21,454 nt of DNA from Clostridiales bacterium (lineage in GTDB: Bacteria; Bacillota; Clostridia; Christensenellales; Aristaeellaceae), in assembly GCA_019420065.1 (NCBI GenBank), contig JAHZHX010000037.1, forward strand, positions 1 to 21,454. The letters run 5' to 3'. Made by a program: the position numbers and the translations under genes. Below are positions 6,599 through 14,069 of the stretch, piece after piece (position 1 is the first letter of the stretch; the number at the start of each line of letters is the position of its first letter). The notes beneath the pieces were generated by a model, which saw only the letters and a program-made list of their open reading frames with translations, ran no database searches and was not told the origin of the DNA.

Positions 6599-7083
6599 TC
6601 TTGTATTTGCTGCTGCTGACGGTGCTGGCGGGCTTTATCCGCGGCGTTGATTTGTTTGACGCATTCGCGGAAGGTGCGAAAGAGGGGCTGGAAAATGCCG
6701 TAAATATTATTCCGTGCCTGGCGGCAACGTTGGTTGCCTTGCGCGTTATGGAAGCAAGCGGCGCGCTGACGGCGCTTTGCCGCGCGCTCACGCCGTTGGG
6801 AAATCTTTTGCACTTGCCGGCGGAAACGCTGCCGCTGTTTATCCTGCGCCCGCTTTCCGGCTCGGCTTCATTGGCGCTGCTGAGCGAAATATTGCAGAAA
6901 TACGGCCCGGACAGCCGTATCGGGCTGGTTGCCAGCACCATGATGGGGTCGGGAGAAACGGTATTTTATACCTGCGCGCTGTATTTGGGTGCTGCCGGCG
7001 TAAAGAAAAGCCGATATATCATTCCGGCTTCCCTTGCGGGCTGGACGGTAGGATGCGTTGTGGCGGCATATTTTTTTCCGTGA
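6595..7083 (+). CDS. spmB: Spore maturation protein B
   Basis: A membrane protein of 162 residues; the Bacillus protein has 178. It has hydrophobic segments and the conserved pieces FAEGAKEGLENAVNIIPCL (residues 24-42), RPLSGSAS (85-92) and MGSGETVFYT (117-126). It is the partner of SpmA in spore maturation, acting in a membrane during forespore dehydration. Start ATG at 6595 overlaps the spmA stop as ATGA; longer in-frame starts inside spmA are not credible. It ends 77 bases before the pseudouridine synthase, which has its own promoter in the gap; no terminator is visible there. Confidence 0.93.
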   Translation: MILYLLLLTVLAGFIRGVDLFDAFAEGAKEGLENAVNIIPCLAATLVALRVMEASGALTALCRALTPLGNLLHLPAETLPLFILRPLSGSASLALLSEILQKYGPDSRIGLVASTMMGSGETVFYTCALYLGAAGVKKSRYIIPASLAGWTVGCVVAAYFFP

Positions 7084-7089
7084 TTATGC

Positions 7090-7118
7090 TTGACTGCCGG
7101 GGGAGAACAGTATATATT
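7090..7118 (+). promoter_or_regulatory. Sigma-A promoter of the pseudouridine synthase gene
   Basis: TTGACT (7090-7095) and TATATT (7113-7118) have a 17-base spacer, starting 7 bases after the spmB stop. This lets the downstream genes be expressed in vegetative cells independently of spmAB. Confidence 0.7.
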
Positions 7119-7159
7119 AAGAGGCGTACCCCGCAAAATGCGGCGGAAAGAGGGAAAAC

Positions 7160-8050
7160 ATGTACAGATATACAGTCCAGACCCCGGAAAATGTGCCGCG
7201 TATCAGCATAGAAGGTTATTTGCGCAAAGCGTTTCCGCTCCTGTCGCCAAGCGCTGTGCGTGATGCGCTGGCGGCGCGCGACGTTAAGATCAATGGCGCG
7301 CGTGCAAAACACGGGGAGCGGGTTCCCGGCAGTGCGGAAGTAACGGTATATACGCCGCAAAAAATGATGATCCCTGTTTTGTATGAGGATGAGCGGTTGC
7401 TGGTTGTTGATAAACCGACCGGCGTGAGCGCAGATGAGGATGCGTACGGCAGCGTTACTGTTTTGAAATGGGCGCAGCTGTACGCGGAGGGCAGATACCT
7501 TCCCAGGCTTTGTCACAGGCTGGACAATCAAACAAGCGGCGTACTGCTGCTGGCCAAGGATACGGCAACGGAAGAAGCGCTCAAAGAGATGTTTGCCAGG
7601 CGCAGCGGAGAAAAGGAATATGCCTGCCTGGTCGCGGGAAGACCGCAGCCCGCCAGCGCGGATTGCTTGGCCTATTTGAAAAAGGATCCCGTTCATGCCT
7701 GCGTACAAATCAGCGCGCGGGAATGTGAAGGGGCCAAGCGGATTGAAACGGAGTATGAAACGCTGGAAGGCGGTCGGATAACGCTGCTCAGAGTGCGGCT
7801 GCATACGGGGCGCACGCATCAGATCCGTGCGCACCTTGCGTATCTTGGGCATCCGATCCTGGGCGACGATCTGTATGGCGATCGGGCGTTGAATAAACAA
7901 ACGGGAATGAACCATTTGATGCTCAGCGCCGTGCGCTTAAAAATAGACACATGCGGAAAAATTCCTGAAATTGATGGAAAAGTAATACAAAATTCAAAAG
8001 ATAAAGAACTAAAGTCTATTTTTGAAAAACTAAGATCAATAGAACTTTAA
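7160..8050 (+). CDS. RluA/RluD-family RNA pseudouridine synthase
   Basis: A protein of 296 residues. It has an N-terminal S4-like RNA-binding region (about 10-65, including PSAVRDALAARDVKINGARAK) and the catalytic motif HRLDNQTSGVLLLAK with Asp122. The conserved RTHQIRAHLAYLGHPILGDDLYG stretch lies in the second half. The enzyme isomerises specific uridines in rRNA or tRNA to pseudouridine. The exact target cannot be told from sequence. The last 30 or so residues (from about KIDTCGKIPEID to the end) are encoded by very AT-rich DNA with codons such as ATA, CTA and AGA that the rest of the gene mostly avoids. This suggests a replaced or acquired 3' end. Start ATG 7160 has AGAGGG upstream. Confidence 0.92.
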   Translation: MYRYTVQTPENVPRISIEGYLRKAFPLLSPSAVRDALAARDVKINGARAKHGERVPGSAEVTVYTPQKMMIPVLYEDERLLVVDKPTGVSADEDAYGSVTVLKWAQLYAEGRYLPRLCHRLDNQTSGVLLLAKDTATEEALKEMFARRSGEKEYACLVAGRPQPASADCLAYLKKDPVHACVQISARECEGAKRIETEYETLEGGRITLLRVRLHTGRTHQIRAHLAYLGHPILGDDLYGDRALNKQTGMNHLMLSAVRLKIDTCGKIPEIDGKVIQNSKDKELKSIFEKLRSIEL

Positions 8051-8089
8051 ACGATATTCTAAAATACAAAGAGAAAGCCGGTAAAATCT

Positions 8090-8914
8090 ATGAAGATTAA
8101 AATGATTGCTTCCGATGTGGACAGAACATTGCTGCGTACCGATGGCACGCTTGCGCCCGAAACGGTTGAAGCAGTTCGTGCCGCCCAGTCTGCCGGCATT
8201 CTTTTTACCATCTGCACGGGAAGATTCCCGGAGTATGGCAGCTTGCTTTTGAGAAACGAAGGGATTGTTTGCCCGATTATCGGCTGCAACGGCGGCGTTC
8301 TATGGGACGGAGAAACGAAAACCTTTATGGCAGAGCATGCTCTGCGCTCGGAAGACGCGCTGGAAATCCATCGCATTCTGCAGGAGATCGGTGCGCCATA
8401 CTATGTGTTTGGCCGGTCGCTGCTCGCTTCCAGCGATGCTGAACACAGGCATCCCTCTCAGCGGCGCTATGGCGGGCAGATGGAAAACGAATATGGCATG
8501 CGCTATCCGCTTGGTTTGCAGGCGGTCGCCGAGGCCGTTCGGCAGCCGGTAAACAAAATTCTGGTTTATCATTTTAATGAGACGACCCGTGAAAAACTGA
8601 TTGCGGAGCTGAGCCGGATAGATGGCATTGCATGGACGTCGTCAGGCCCCGATAATATTGAAATCATGCCTAAAGGGATCAACAAAGGATCGGGCGTGGC
8701 GGAAATGGCGGCTATATACGGTATTTCGCTTGAGAATGTGATGACGGCCGGGGATTATGAAAACGACATTCCCATGTTGAGCGCGGCTGGCTGGGGTGTT
8801 GCAATGGGAAATGCTCCCGATCATGTAAAGGCGCAGGCCAACTGCGTGACCGATACGAATGATGAAAACGGTCTGGCTAAAGCGATCTGGAAATATGCCT
8901 TGCAGGAAGCCTGA
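8090..8914 (+). CDS. Cof-type HAD-IIB family hydrolase
   Basis: A protein of 274 residues. Motif I is DVDRTLL with Asp9 (nucleophile) and Asp11. The K of motif III is in INKG (Lys199), and motif IV is GDYENDIPML with Asp222 and Asp226. A large cap domain of the C2 (IIB) type lies between motifs. These enzymes dephosphorylate small metabolites such as sugar phosphates and flavin nucleotides, often with broad specificity. The usual Gly after the second Asp of motif I is Arg here, a variation also found elsewhere in the family. Its ribosome binding site is weak and its first bases fall in the AT-rich patch that ends the preceding gene 39 bases away. Probably cotranscribed with it. Confidence 0.9.
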   Translation: MKIKMIASDVDRTLLRTDGTLAPETVEAVRAAQSAGILFTICTGRFPEYGSLLLRNEGIVCPIIGCNGGVLWDGETKTFMAEHALRSEDALEIHRILQEIGAPYYVFGRSLLASSDAEHRHPSQRRYGGQMENEYGMRYPLGLQAVAEAVRQPVNKILVYHFNETTREKLIAELSRIDGIAWTSSGPDNIEIMPKGINKGSGVAEMAAIYGISLENVMTAGDYENDIPMLSAAGWGVAMGNAPDHVKAQANCVTDTNDENGLAKAIWKYALQEA

Positions 8915-9148
8915 AATGCCCGGGCGATAAAAAGAATGCAGGCCTTGAAGCATAAGGCTCTGTTGCCGCTGAACAATAGAAAAAAGAAAAACAGCATAGC
9001 GCCAATGGAACAAGATTTAACGCTTTCCGATGGCATGGCGCGCGCATATAATATGAACAACTGCTGCCGCGGGCGTTGGCTTGGCTGAAGGTATAAAATC
9101 AGGGATCATTCAGATTAAATCCATTTGCCTTGGCGGCTGATAAGCAAC
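8915..9148. other. Gene-free stretch with a doubtful 27-codon ORF
   Basis: Between the HAD gene and the convergent terminator I see no convincing gene. A small hairpin-capable repeat GCCTT-GAAGCAT-AAGGC lies soon after the HAD stop. An ATG-to-stop frame at 9004-9087 would encode 27 residues ending in NNCCRGRWLG, but it has no good ribosome binding site. A TATAAT at 9047-9052 lacks a matching -35. It may be decayed coding sequence. Confidence 0.3.
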
Positions 9149-9186
9149 AAAACCGTCCTTTCGATGGCATTCGAAAGGACGGTTTT
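9149..9186. terminator. Bidirectional Rho-independent terminator
   Basis: A perfect 16-bp stem (9149-9164 with 9171-9186) with loop TGGCAT; AAAA at one end and TTTT at the other provide U tracts on both strands. It separates the HAD gene (plus) from the tyrosine operon (minus), ending 18 bases after the last gene of the latter. Confidence 0.9.
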
Positions 9187-9204
9187 ACAAAGCATTTTCG
9201 AAAA

Positions 9205-9852
9205 TCAGGGATTCACAGTTTCCGGCCATGGATAAAAAAAGGTATCCGTTTGTAAATAATCAATTTTGCTGTCAGACAACGCGGTGATTTGCGCGCAAAC
9301 CGACGCCACATCTTTTTCCCGGATGAGCAGCATCGCATCGACTGCCGTTTGAAATTCGCTGCTTTCCAGTATGACCGGCAGGCTGGAAAGCGCATAACTG
9401 AATTTGTCCCATAACGGGTAGGGCACATCAAAAAGCACGCGCGCGGTGCGTTCCATGACGGATACCTGCGCCGCTTCAAGCGCAAGAACGCAGGAATGAC
9501 TGTAAGCACGCACCAAGCCGCCGGCGCCCAACAGAATGCCGCCAAAATAGCGCGTGACAACAACGCAGCAGTTGACAACGCCGCGGTTTTTCAGCACCTC
9601 CATGATGGGCATGCCGGCTGTCCCGCCCGGTTCGCCGTCATCGCTGTATCGCATGATACCGGCATTTTCGCCAATAATGTATGCATAGCAATTATGCGTA
9701 GCGTCGCGGTATTGCTCGCGGATGCACTTCAAAAAGGCCAGCGCCTCCTCCTCGCTTTGACAAGGGGAAGCGTGGCCGATAAAACGGCTTTTATTGACGG
9801 TATAGCTATCGCTTGCCGTTTTTTTAACGGTTTTATAAGCGGAGAGCGCCAT
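9205..9852 (-). CDS. YigZ/IMPACT family protein
   Basis: A protein of 215 residues, the usual size of bacterial YigZ/YvyE. It has the family signatures YRDATHNCYAYIIG (residues 48-61), DDGEPGGTAGMP (71-82) and RYFGGILLGAGGLVRAYS (101-118), then a C-terminal ferredoxin-like domain. The eukaryotic relative IMPACT modulates GCN2 signalling; the bacterial function is not settled, with nucleic-acid or ribosome association proposed. Start chosen at 9850-9852, where ATG overlaps the tyrS stop by one base (TGATG); the open frame runs further upstream inside tyrS but that part has no family similarity. Last gene of the T-box-controlled operon. Confidence 0.9.
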   Translation of the reverse strand: MALSAYKTVKKTASDSYTVNKSRFIGHASPCQSEEEALAFLKCIREQYRDATHNCYAYIIGENAGIMRYSDDGEPGGTAGMPIMEVLKNRGVVNCCVVVTRYFGGILLGAGGLVRAYSHSCVLALEAAQVSVMERTARVLFDVPYPLWDKFSYALSSLPVILESSEFQTAVDAMLLIREKDVASVCAQITALSDSKIDYLQTDTFFYPWPETVNP

Positions 9853-11075
9853 CAGACCAGCAGCAGACGGCAATAGCTCTTTTTGCCCTTGCGAAGCAGT
9901 AGGCCGTCGGAAACGATCATGTCGGCGGTGATGACGAAATCGATGTCCGTCACCTTGCTTTCGCCAACAGTCGCGCCGCCCTGCTGCACCAGCTTGCGCG
10001 CCTCGCCGCGGCTGGTGCAAAGGCCGCATGCGTTCAGGATGGTGGTCAGGCGACCGTCCGCCTCCAGCATATCCCGCGTGATGTTAAAGGTGGGCACGTC
10101 ATTGAGCGCGCCGCCGCCGCCAAAGAGGGCGCTGGCTGCCTGCTGCGCTTTGAGCGCTTCTTCCTCGCCATGGACGAGTTTGGTGCATTCGAAGGCCAGT
10201 GTTTTTTTGGCTTCGTTGATCTCCTGGCCCTCCAGCGCGCTGAGACGGCGCACTTCATCCATGGGCAGGAAAGTCAACAGCGCCAGGCATTTGCTCACAT
10301 CGGCGTCAGCAATATTGCGCCAGTATTGATAGAAGTCATAAGGCGAACAGAGGTCGGCGTCCAGCCACAGCGCGCCCTTTTCTGTTTTGCCCATTTTTTT
10401 GCCTTCATGGTTCATCAGCAGCCTGAAGGTGCAGGCGTAGGCGTCCTCGCGCTCTTTGCGGCGGATGAGGTCGGCGCCGGAAAGCATGTTGCTCCACTGA
10501 TCGTCGCCGCCCATTTGCAGCCGGCACCCATGGCGTTTGAAAAGCTGAAGGAAGTCGTAGGACTGCATCAGCATATAGTTGAATTCAAGAAAGGTCAAGC
10601 CGCGCTCCAGACGCTGCTTGTAGCACTCCGCCGTCAGCATGCGGTTGACGGAGAACAGCGAGCCAATGTCGCGGATGAAGTTCATGTATCCCAGGTCGCG
10701 CAGCCAGTCGGCATTGTTGACCAGCAGCGCCCGGCCGTCGCTGAAATCAATGAAGCGGGAAAGCTGGCTCTTGATGCAGGCAACGTTATGATCGATGGTT
10801 TCAACCGTCATCATTTTGCGCATGTCCGTTTTGCCGCTGGGATCGCCGATCATTGCCGTGCCGCCGCCTACCAGGGCGATCGGCTTGTGACCGGCGCGCT
10901 GCATATGCGCCATGGCGATGATCGGAATGAAATGGCCAAAATGCAGGCTGGTGGCCGTGGGATCAAAACCAACGTAAAACGGGGTGGATTCGCGCTCAAG
11001 CTGCTTGTAGAGGTCGTCTTCAAAGGTAACCTGGGCGATAAATCCGCGTTCTTTGAGCGTGTCGAGAATATGCAT
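9852..11075 (-). CDS. tyrS: Tyrosyl-tRNA synthetase
   Basis: A class I aminoacyl-tRNA synthetase of 407 residues. The HIGH-type motif is HFGH at 45-48 and the KMSKS-type loop is KMGKT at 227-231, the form used by TyrS proteins with KFGKT-like loops. Tyrosine pocket segments include FYVGFDPTATSLH, NNADWL and QMGGDDQW (187-194). A C-terminal S4 domain (about 340-405) binds the tRNA anticodon arm. It attaches tyrosine to tRNA-Tyr in the cytoplasm. The ATG follows AAGGAGG. It lies 31 bases after an aminotransferase gene, and both are behind a tyrosine T-box leader. Confidence 0.97.
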   Translation of the reverse strand: MHILDTLKERGFIAQVTFEDDLYKQLERESTPFYVGFDPTATSLHFGHFIPIIAMAHMQRAGHKPIALVGGGTAMIGDPSGKTDMRKMMTVETIDHNVACIKSQLSRFIDFSDGRALLVNNADWLRDLGYMNFIRDIGSLFSVNRMLTAECYKQRLERGLTFLEFNYMLMQSYDFLQLFKRHGCRLQMGGDDQWSNMLSGADLIRRKEREDAYACTFRLLMNHEGKKMGKTEKGALWLDADLCSPYDFYQYWRNIADADVSKCLALLTFLPMDEVRRLSALEGQEINEAKKTLAFECTKLVHGEEEALKAQQAASALFGGGGALNDVPTFNITRDMLEADGRLTTILNACGLCTSRGEARKLVQQGGATVGESKVTDIDFVITADMIVSDGLLLRKGKKSYCRLLLV

Positions 11076-11106
11076 GGCAATATTTCCTCCTTAAATAATC
11101 GCTTTT

Positions 11107-12282
11107 TTATTTCAGGCAGTCACGCAGCAGCTCCATGCCGCGCCGAATGGCGGGGATATCTGCGTTGGAAAAATTCAGCCGCAGCGTGTTATCATGTCCG
11201 CCGTTGGGATAAAAGTGCGTTCCGGGCACATACGCAACGCCCTTTTCTACGGCCTTGGCAAGCATCCCGGTTGCGTCGACGCCCTCGCGCAGCCAGGCAA
11301 AGATGAAAAGGCCGCCTTCCGGCCGGGTGAACCGGCTGATACCGGGGATCGTGGAAAGACCATCGATCATGCAGCGCATCTGCGCCCCATAGCGTTCGCA
11401 GGTGGCTGCGACATGCGGAGCAAGGAGATTCTGCCGCAAATAAGCTTCAACGATCGCCTGATTCAGATTGGCCGTATGCAGGTCATCAGACTGTTTGCAG
11501 ATTACGCATTTGCGCATCAGCTGTGGCTCGCATACCAGAAAGCCGACGCGCAGACCGGGAGAGATGACCTTGGAAAAGCTTCCCATGAGCGCGACTTTGC
11601 CGCATTTGTCAAAGGACTTGATGGTCGGCAGCACGGCGCCGGTATAGCGCAGGGAATGATAGGGATCATCCTCCGCGACCAGCAGATCATACTTTTCTGC
11701 CAACGCGGCGATTTTTTTGCGGCGATCCAGCGGCATGGTAACGCCGGTAGGGTTTTGAAAGGTGGGGATGGTATACAGCATACGCGGATGATAGCGGCGA
11801 ATCGCTTCCTCAAGCGCTTCAATACGCAGACCGCTTTCATCGCTTTCTACAGGCACTACCTGTAACTGGTGCAGCTTCATGGCCTGCACCGCGCCTAAAA
11901 AGGTCGGATCTTCCGTTAAAATCACATCACCCGGGTCGGTATATGCGTCCAGCAGAAGATTGAAAGCCTGCGTAGAACCGGTAACGGGCAAAATCGTATC
12001 AACGGATGCTTTGACAGAAAATTCTTCTTGGATATAAGGAACCAGCGCCTCGCGCAAAGAAGGCAGCCCTTCCGTCATGCCATATTGCAAAAGGTTTTTG
12101 CCGTTGGTTTCGATCAGCTGTTTGGAAAGCCCGGCGACGATCTCATCCGGCAGCGCGGCGGGGGAGGGATTGCCGCCGCCGAAGGAAATTACGCCGGGAC
12201 GGGCGGTCAGCTTGAAAAGCTCCCGGATCGCGCTGCCCGTTATGCCGTCCATGCGCGCCGCGAAGCGCGTATTGTCGCTCAT
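11107..12282 (-). CDS. PLP-dependent class I/II aminotransferase, probably acting on aromatic amino acids
   Basis: A protein of 391 residues of the aminotransferase I/II fold, closest in feel to the 2-aminoadipate/MocR-type group. Pyridoxal phosphate residues visible are Asn177 in QNPTG, Asp205 in AEDDPY, Tyr208, Lys238 (Schiff base) in GSFSKVISPGLRVG, and Arg245. Sequence alone does not fix the substrate. However, it is the first gene after a T-box leader with a tyrosine specifier and precedes tyrS, so I infer transamination of 4-hydroxyphenylpyruvate to tyrosine or the reverse. Start chosen at 12280-12282, 8 bases from AAAGGAG; an ATG two codons earlier would be only 2 bases from it. The open frame upstream of this is T-box leader, not protein. 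Confidence 0.88.
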   Translation of the reverse strand: MSDNTRFAARMDGITGSAIRELFKLTARPGVISFGGGNPSPAALPDEIVAGLSKQLIETNGKNLLQYGMTEGLPSLREALVPYIQEEFSVKASVDTILPVTGSTQAFNLLLDAYTDPGDVILTEDPTFLGAVQAMKLHQLQVVPVESDESGLRIEALEEAIRRYHPRMLYTIPTFQNPTGVTMPLDRRKKIAALAEKYDLLVAEDDPYHSLRYTGAVLPTIKSFDKCGKVALMGSFSKVISPGLRVGFLVCEPQLMRKCVICKQSDDLHTANLNQAIVEAYLRQNLLAPHVAATCERYGAQMRCMIDGLSTIPGISRFTRPEGGLFIFAWLREGVDATGMLAKAVEKGVAYVPGTHFYPNGGHDNTLRLNFSNADIPAIRRGMELLRDCLK

Positions 12283-12305
12283 GTGCATTTCTCCTTTCAT
12301 GAATG

Positions 12306-12341
12306 AAAAAACCGCCTTTCCGGCCTTAGCCGGAAGGCGGT
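12306..12341 (-). terminator. T-box regulated terminator
   Basis: A hairpin of about 13 bp with one bulged base and a TTTTTT tail lies 24 bases before the aminotransferase start codon. Its 5' part competes with the antiterminator formed by the T-box sequence. Confidence 0.88.
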
Positions 12342-12567
12342 GAAGCACCACGGTACCACTTCCGTTCGGCAGCGGCTCGCGCGCGCTGCCCTTATCGGGA
12401 ACATACATTCCCTGGCGCTGTATCCGGCGCACCGGCGCGAACCTACGCAGGCGATAGCCCTTCAGCTGCGTGCTCCCGGGTGTATTCGCCGCGCGCCCCT
12501 GCCCGCTTCCACCAAACGCGGACTCTCTTGAAGGGTGCGGGAACGGTTACTTCTCCCGATCAAAGCG
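12306..12567 (-). ncRNA. Tyrosine-specific T-box leader
   Basis: On the minus strand a leader of about 260 bases carries all main T-box parts. Stem I is closed by CCCTTCA (12529-12535) pairing with TGAAGGG (12458-12464), with an AGAGAG motif just inside. The specifier region reads GAATACACC, with TAC (Tyr) at 12482-12484. The T-box sequence AAGTGGTACCGTGGTGC is at 12345-12361; its UGGU bulge would pair with an ACCA tRNA end, as expected for tRNA-Tyr. The terminator (12306-12341) has arms ACCGCCTTCCGGC and GCCGGAAAGGCGGT with one bulge, then T6. Uncharged tRNA-Tyr should favour read-through into the aminotransferase-tyrS-yigZ operon. An open reading frame through this leader is coincidental. 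Confidence 0.93.
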
Positions 12568-12572
12568 ATAAT

Positions 12573-12601
12573 ATTATAAGTGTCTTTTTATGCCCTGTCA
12601 A
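12573..12601 (-). promoter_or_regulatory. Consensus sigma-A promoter of the tyrosine operon
   Basis: TTGACA (12596-12601) and TATAAT (12573-12578) on the minus strand, 17-base spacer: a full consensus promoter. Strong constitutive initiation fits control by attenuation at the T-box. Confidence 0.92.
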
Positions 12602-12634
12602 GCGGAAAATAAGCGGAATTCTCGCAAAGCGAGA
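12600..12634. repeat. Direct repeat and short inverted repeat between divergent promoters
   Basis: AAGCGGAA occurs at 12600-12607 and again at 12611-12618, 11 bases apart (one helical turn), touching the -35 of the tyrosine operon promoter. Next to it is TCTCGC-AAA-GCGAGA (12620-12634). Either could be a protein binding site for the divergent helix-turn-helix gene product; nothing further supports this. Confidence 0.35.
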
Positions 12635-12729
12635 GCAATTCCAGCAAAAATGGGTGGATAAACGGTTCTTGCAATGATAGAATGGAGATGCTGATAGCTA
12701 CGGCAAATGACAAAAGGAGCAATAACAGT

Positions 12730-14040
12730 ATGGAACGCAAATCGATAGGGTCCTTTATAGCGGCGCTGCGCCGTGCCAAGGGAATGACGCAGAAGGAACT
12801 GGCCGAGGCGCTGATGGTATCCGATAAAGCGGTCAGCAGGTGGGAGCGGGATGATAGTCTGCCTGATTTGACGCTTTTGCCGGTGATTGCGGATATATTT
12901 GATATAACGGTGGATGAACTGCTGCGCGGAGAAAAGAAGCGGGAAAGCGGCGGCGAAGAAGCCAGGCAGGACAGAGGCGGCGATGAGGCGCGCTTGAAAA
13001 AACAGACCAAGCGCGCCGTGCGGGCGGCGCTGTCCAAGGTGCGCACGCACAGCATCATTGTGCTGGGCGTGGGGTTCCTGGGCATATTCCTGGCTCTGCT
13101 GTGCAATTTTGGTTTTGAACGCGGCTTGCTGGGGCTGGTACTTGGCGTGCTGTGCATGATTGCCGCCGGCGTGCTGGAAGCCATTTGGACGGTAGGGGCA
13201 TGGGACGCGATGGATCAGGAGGAATATGATCCAAGCCTGGTGCTGACATACCGCAGGACGGTGATTTGCTGGTGCAAGCGCTGCGGGATTGCGCTGGGCG
13301 AGATGCTTGCGCTGTGCCTGCCCATGCTGGCGTGCCTTGAGGGAACCTTCTACGGTTTTGTGAATGTATTTGTGGAAGCATCCGATTATTTTGTGATATG
13401 CATTTTCACCGCCGTGATTATGGGGGCGTTGATATCCTTGGCGCTGTATTTCATCAACCGTTCTTTGATCGCGCGTGATATTCTGGAAAAATCGTCCAAG
13501 CACAGTGCGCATGGCGTGGCGCTTGGATGCCTGAGCGCTGCGGTGGCGATCACTGTGCTGAGCCTTGCGCTCAACGATGCGTCCAATTATGTTCACTATA
13601 TTACTTATGATAATTTCCCGGAATTTCAGGCGGCGCTGGAAAAGCTGGCGGCGGAAAAGATACGCCTCGGCCAAATGAATGAATACGCGGGGATGGGCAA
13701 TGCCAGTCATGTGCTTGACGGCGACAGCGTTTATTATGACGAGCAGGGGAAAGAAATTTCATTGGAGGAATATGTCCGCACTTATTATATCCGGCCTGTT
13801 TATGATAAAGACGACAATCAGATCGGAGAAATCAACGATTATGGCGTAGCATACTGGAGCTATTCTCCCGATAGGTCGGGTTATCGCTGCTATACCGAAC
13901 GGGAATACTACGATGCGGTGAATAAAGCGTCCAATGTGCAAAGCCGCCTGCTGTGGCTTTTGCTGCTTGAACCTGTTGCCGCTTATGGCTTGTGGTGGGT
14001 GCTATCGAAAATGCGCGGAGGTTCTTCAATGAAAAAGTGA
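12730..14040 (+). CDS. Membrane-anchored HTH-XRE regulator with predicted extracytoplasmic domain
   Basis: A protein of 436 residues. Residues 5-65 are a Cro/C1-type helix-turn-helix (GMTQKELAEALMVSDKAVSRWERDDSLPDL) of the kind common in Clostridia. A charged linker (about 66-105) is followed by six hydrophobic helices (roughly 107-126, 132-155, 185-210, 220-243, 263-282, 405-425). Between helices five and six is an approximately 120-residue hydrophilic segment rich in Tyr and acidic residues, which simple topology puts outside the cell. A protein combining DNA binding and a membrane sensor could report envelope stress or an external ligand directly to a promoter. I do not recognise the external domain. 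Start ATG 12730 lies 10 bases after AAGGAG; an earlier in-frame start at 12682 precedes this site and is less likely. Confidence 0.82.
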   Translation: MERKSIGSFIAALRRAKGMTQKELAEALMVSDKAVSRWERDDSLPDLTLLPVIADIFDITVDELLRGEKKRESGGEEARQDRGGDEARLKKQTKRAVRAALSKVRTHSIIVLGVGFLGIFLALLCNFGFERGLLGLVLGVLCMIAAGVLEAIWTVGAWDAMDQEEYDPSLVLTYRRTVICWCKRCGIALGEMLALCLPMLACLEGTFYGFVNVFVEASDYFVICIFTAVIMGALISLALYFINRSLIARDILEKSSKHSAHGVALGCLSAAVAITVLSLALNDASNYVHYITYDNFPEFQAALEKLAAEKIRLGQMNEYAGMGNASHVLDGDSVYYDEQGKEISLEEYVRTYYIRPVYDKDDNQIGEINDYGVAYWSYSPDRSGYRCYTEREYYDAVNKASNVQSRLLWLLLLEPVAAYGLWWVLSKMRGGSSMKK

Positions 14041-14069
14041 CGAATTCCGACAGGAATTTCAAAAAATGC

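Noticed and set aside
9047..9087. Promoter at the TATAAT in 9047-9052
   Set aside because: No acceptable -35 at 16-18 bases upstream and no gene downstream on the plus strand.
9853..10029. N-terminal extension of the YigZ frame into tyrS
   Set aside because: The extension translates the tyrS 3' end in another frame and has no family similarity; MALSAYKTVKK is the natural start.
10170..11306. Open frame of 378 codons opposite tyrS and the aminotransferase end
   Set aside because: It covers two well-supported genes on the other strand and crosses their junction; no family features seen.
12283..12432. N-terminal extension of the aminotransferase frame
   Set aside because: This part is T-box terminator and antiterminator; the ribosome binding site at 12291-12297 sets the start at 12282.
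12598..13710. Open frame of 370 codons opposite the membrane HTH gene
   Set aside because: The plus-strand gene has a clear HTH, ribosome binding site and membrane helices; the antisense translation is low-complexity and unlike a protein.
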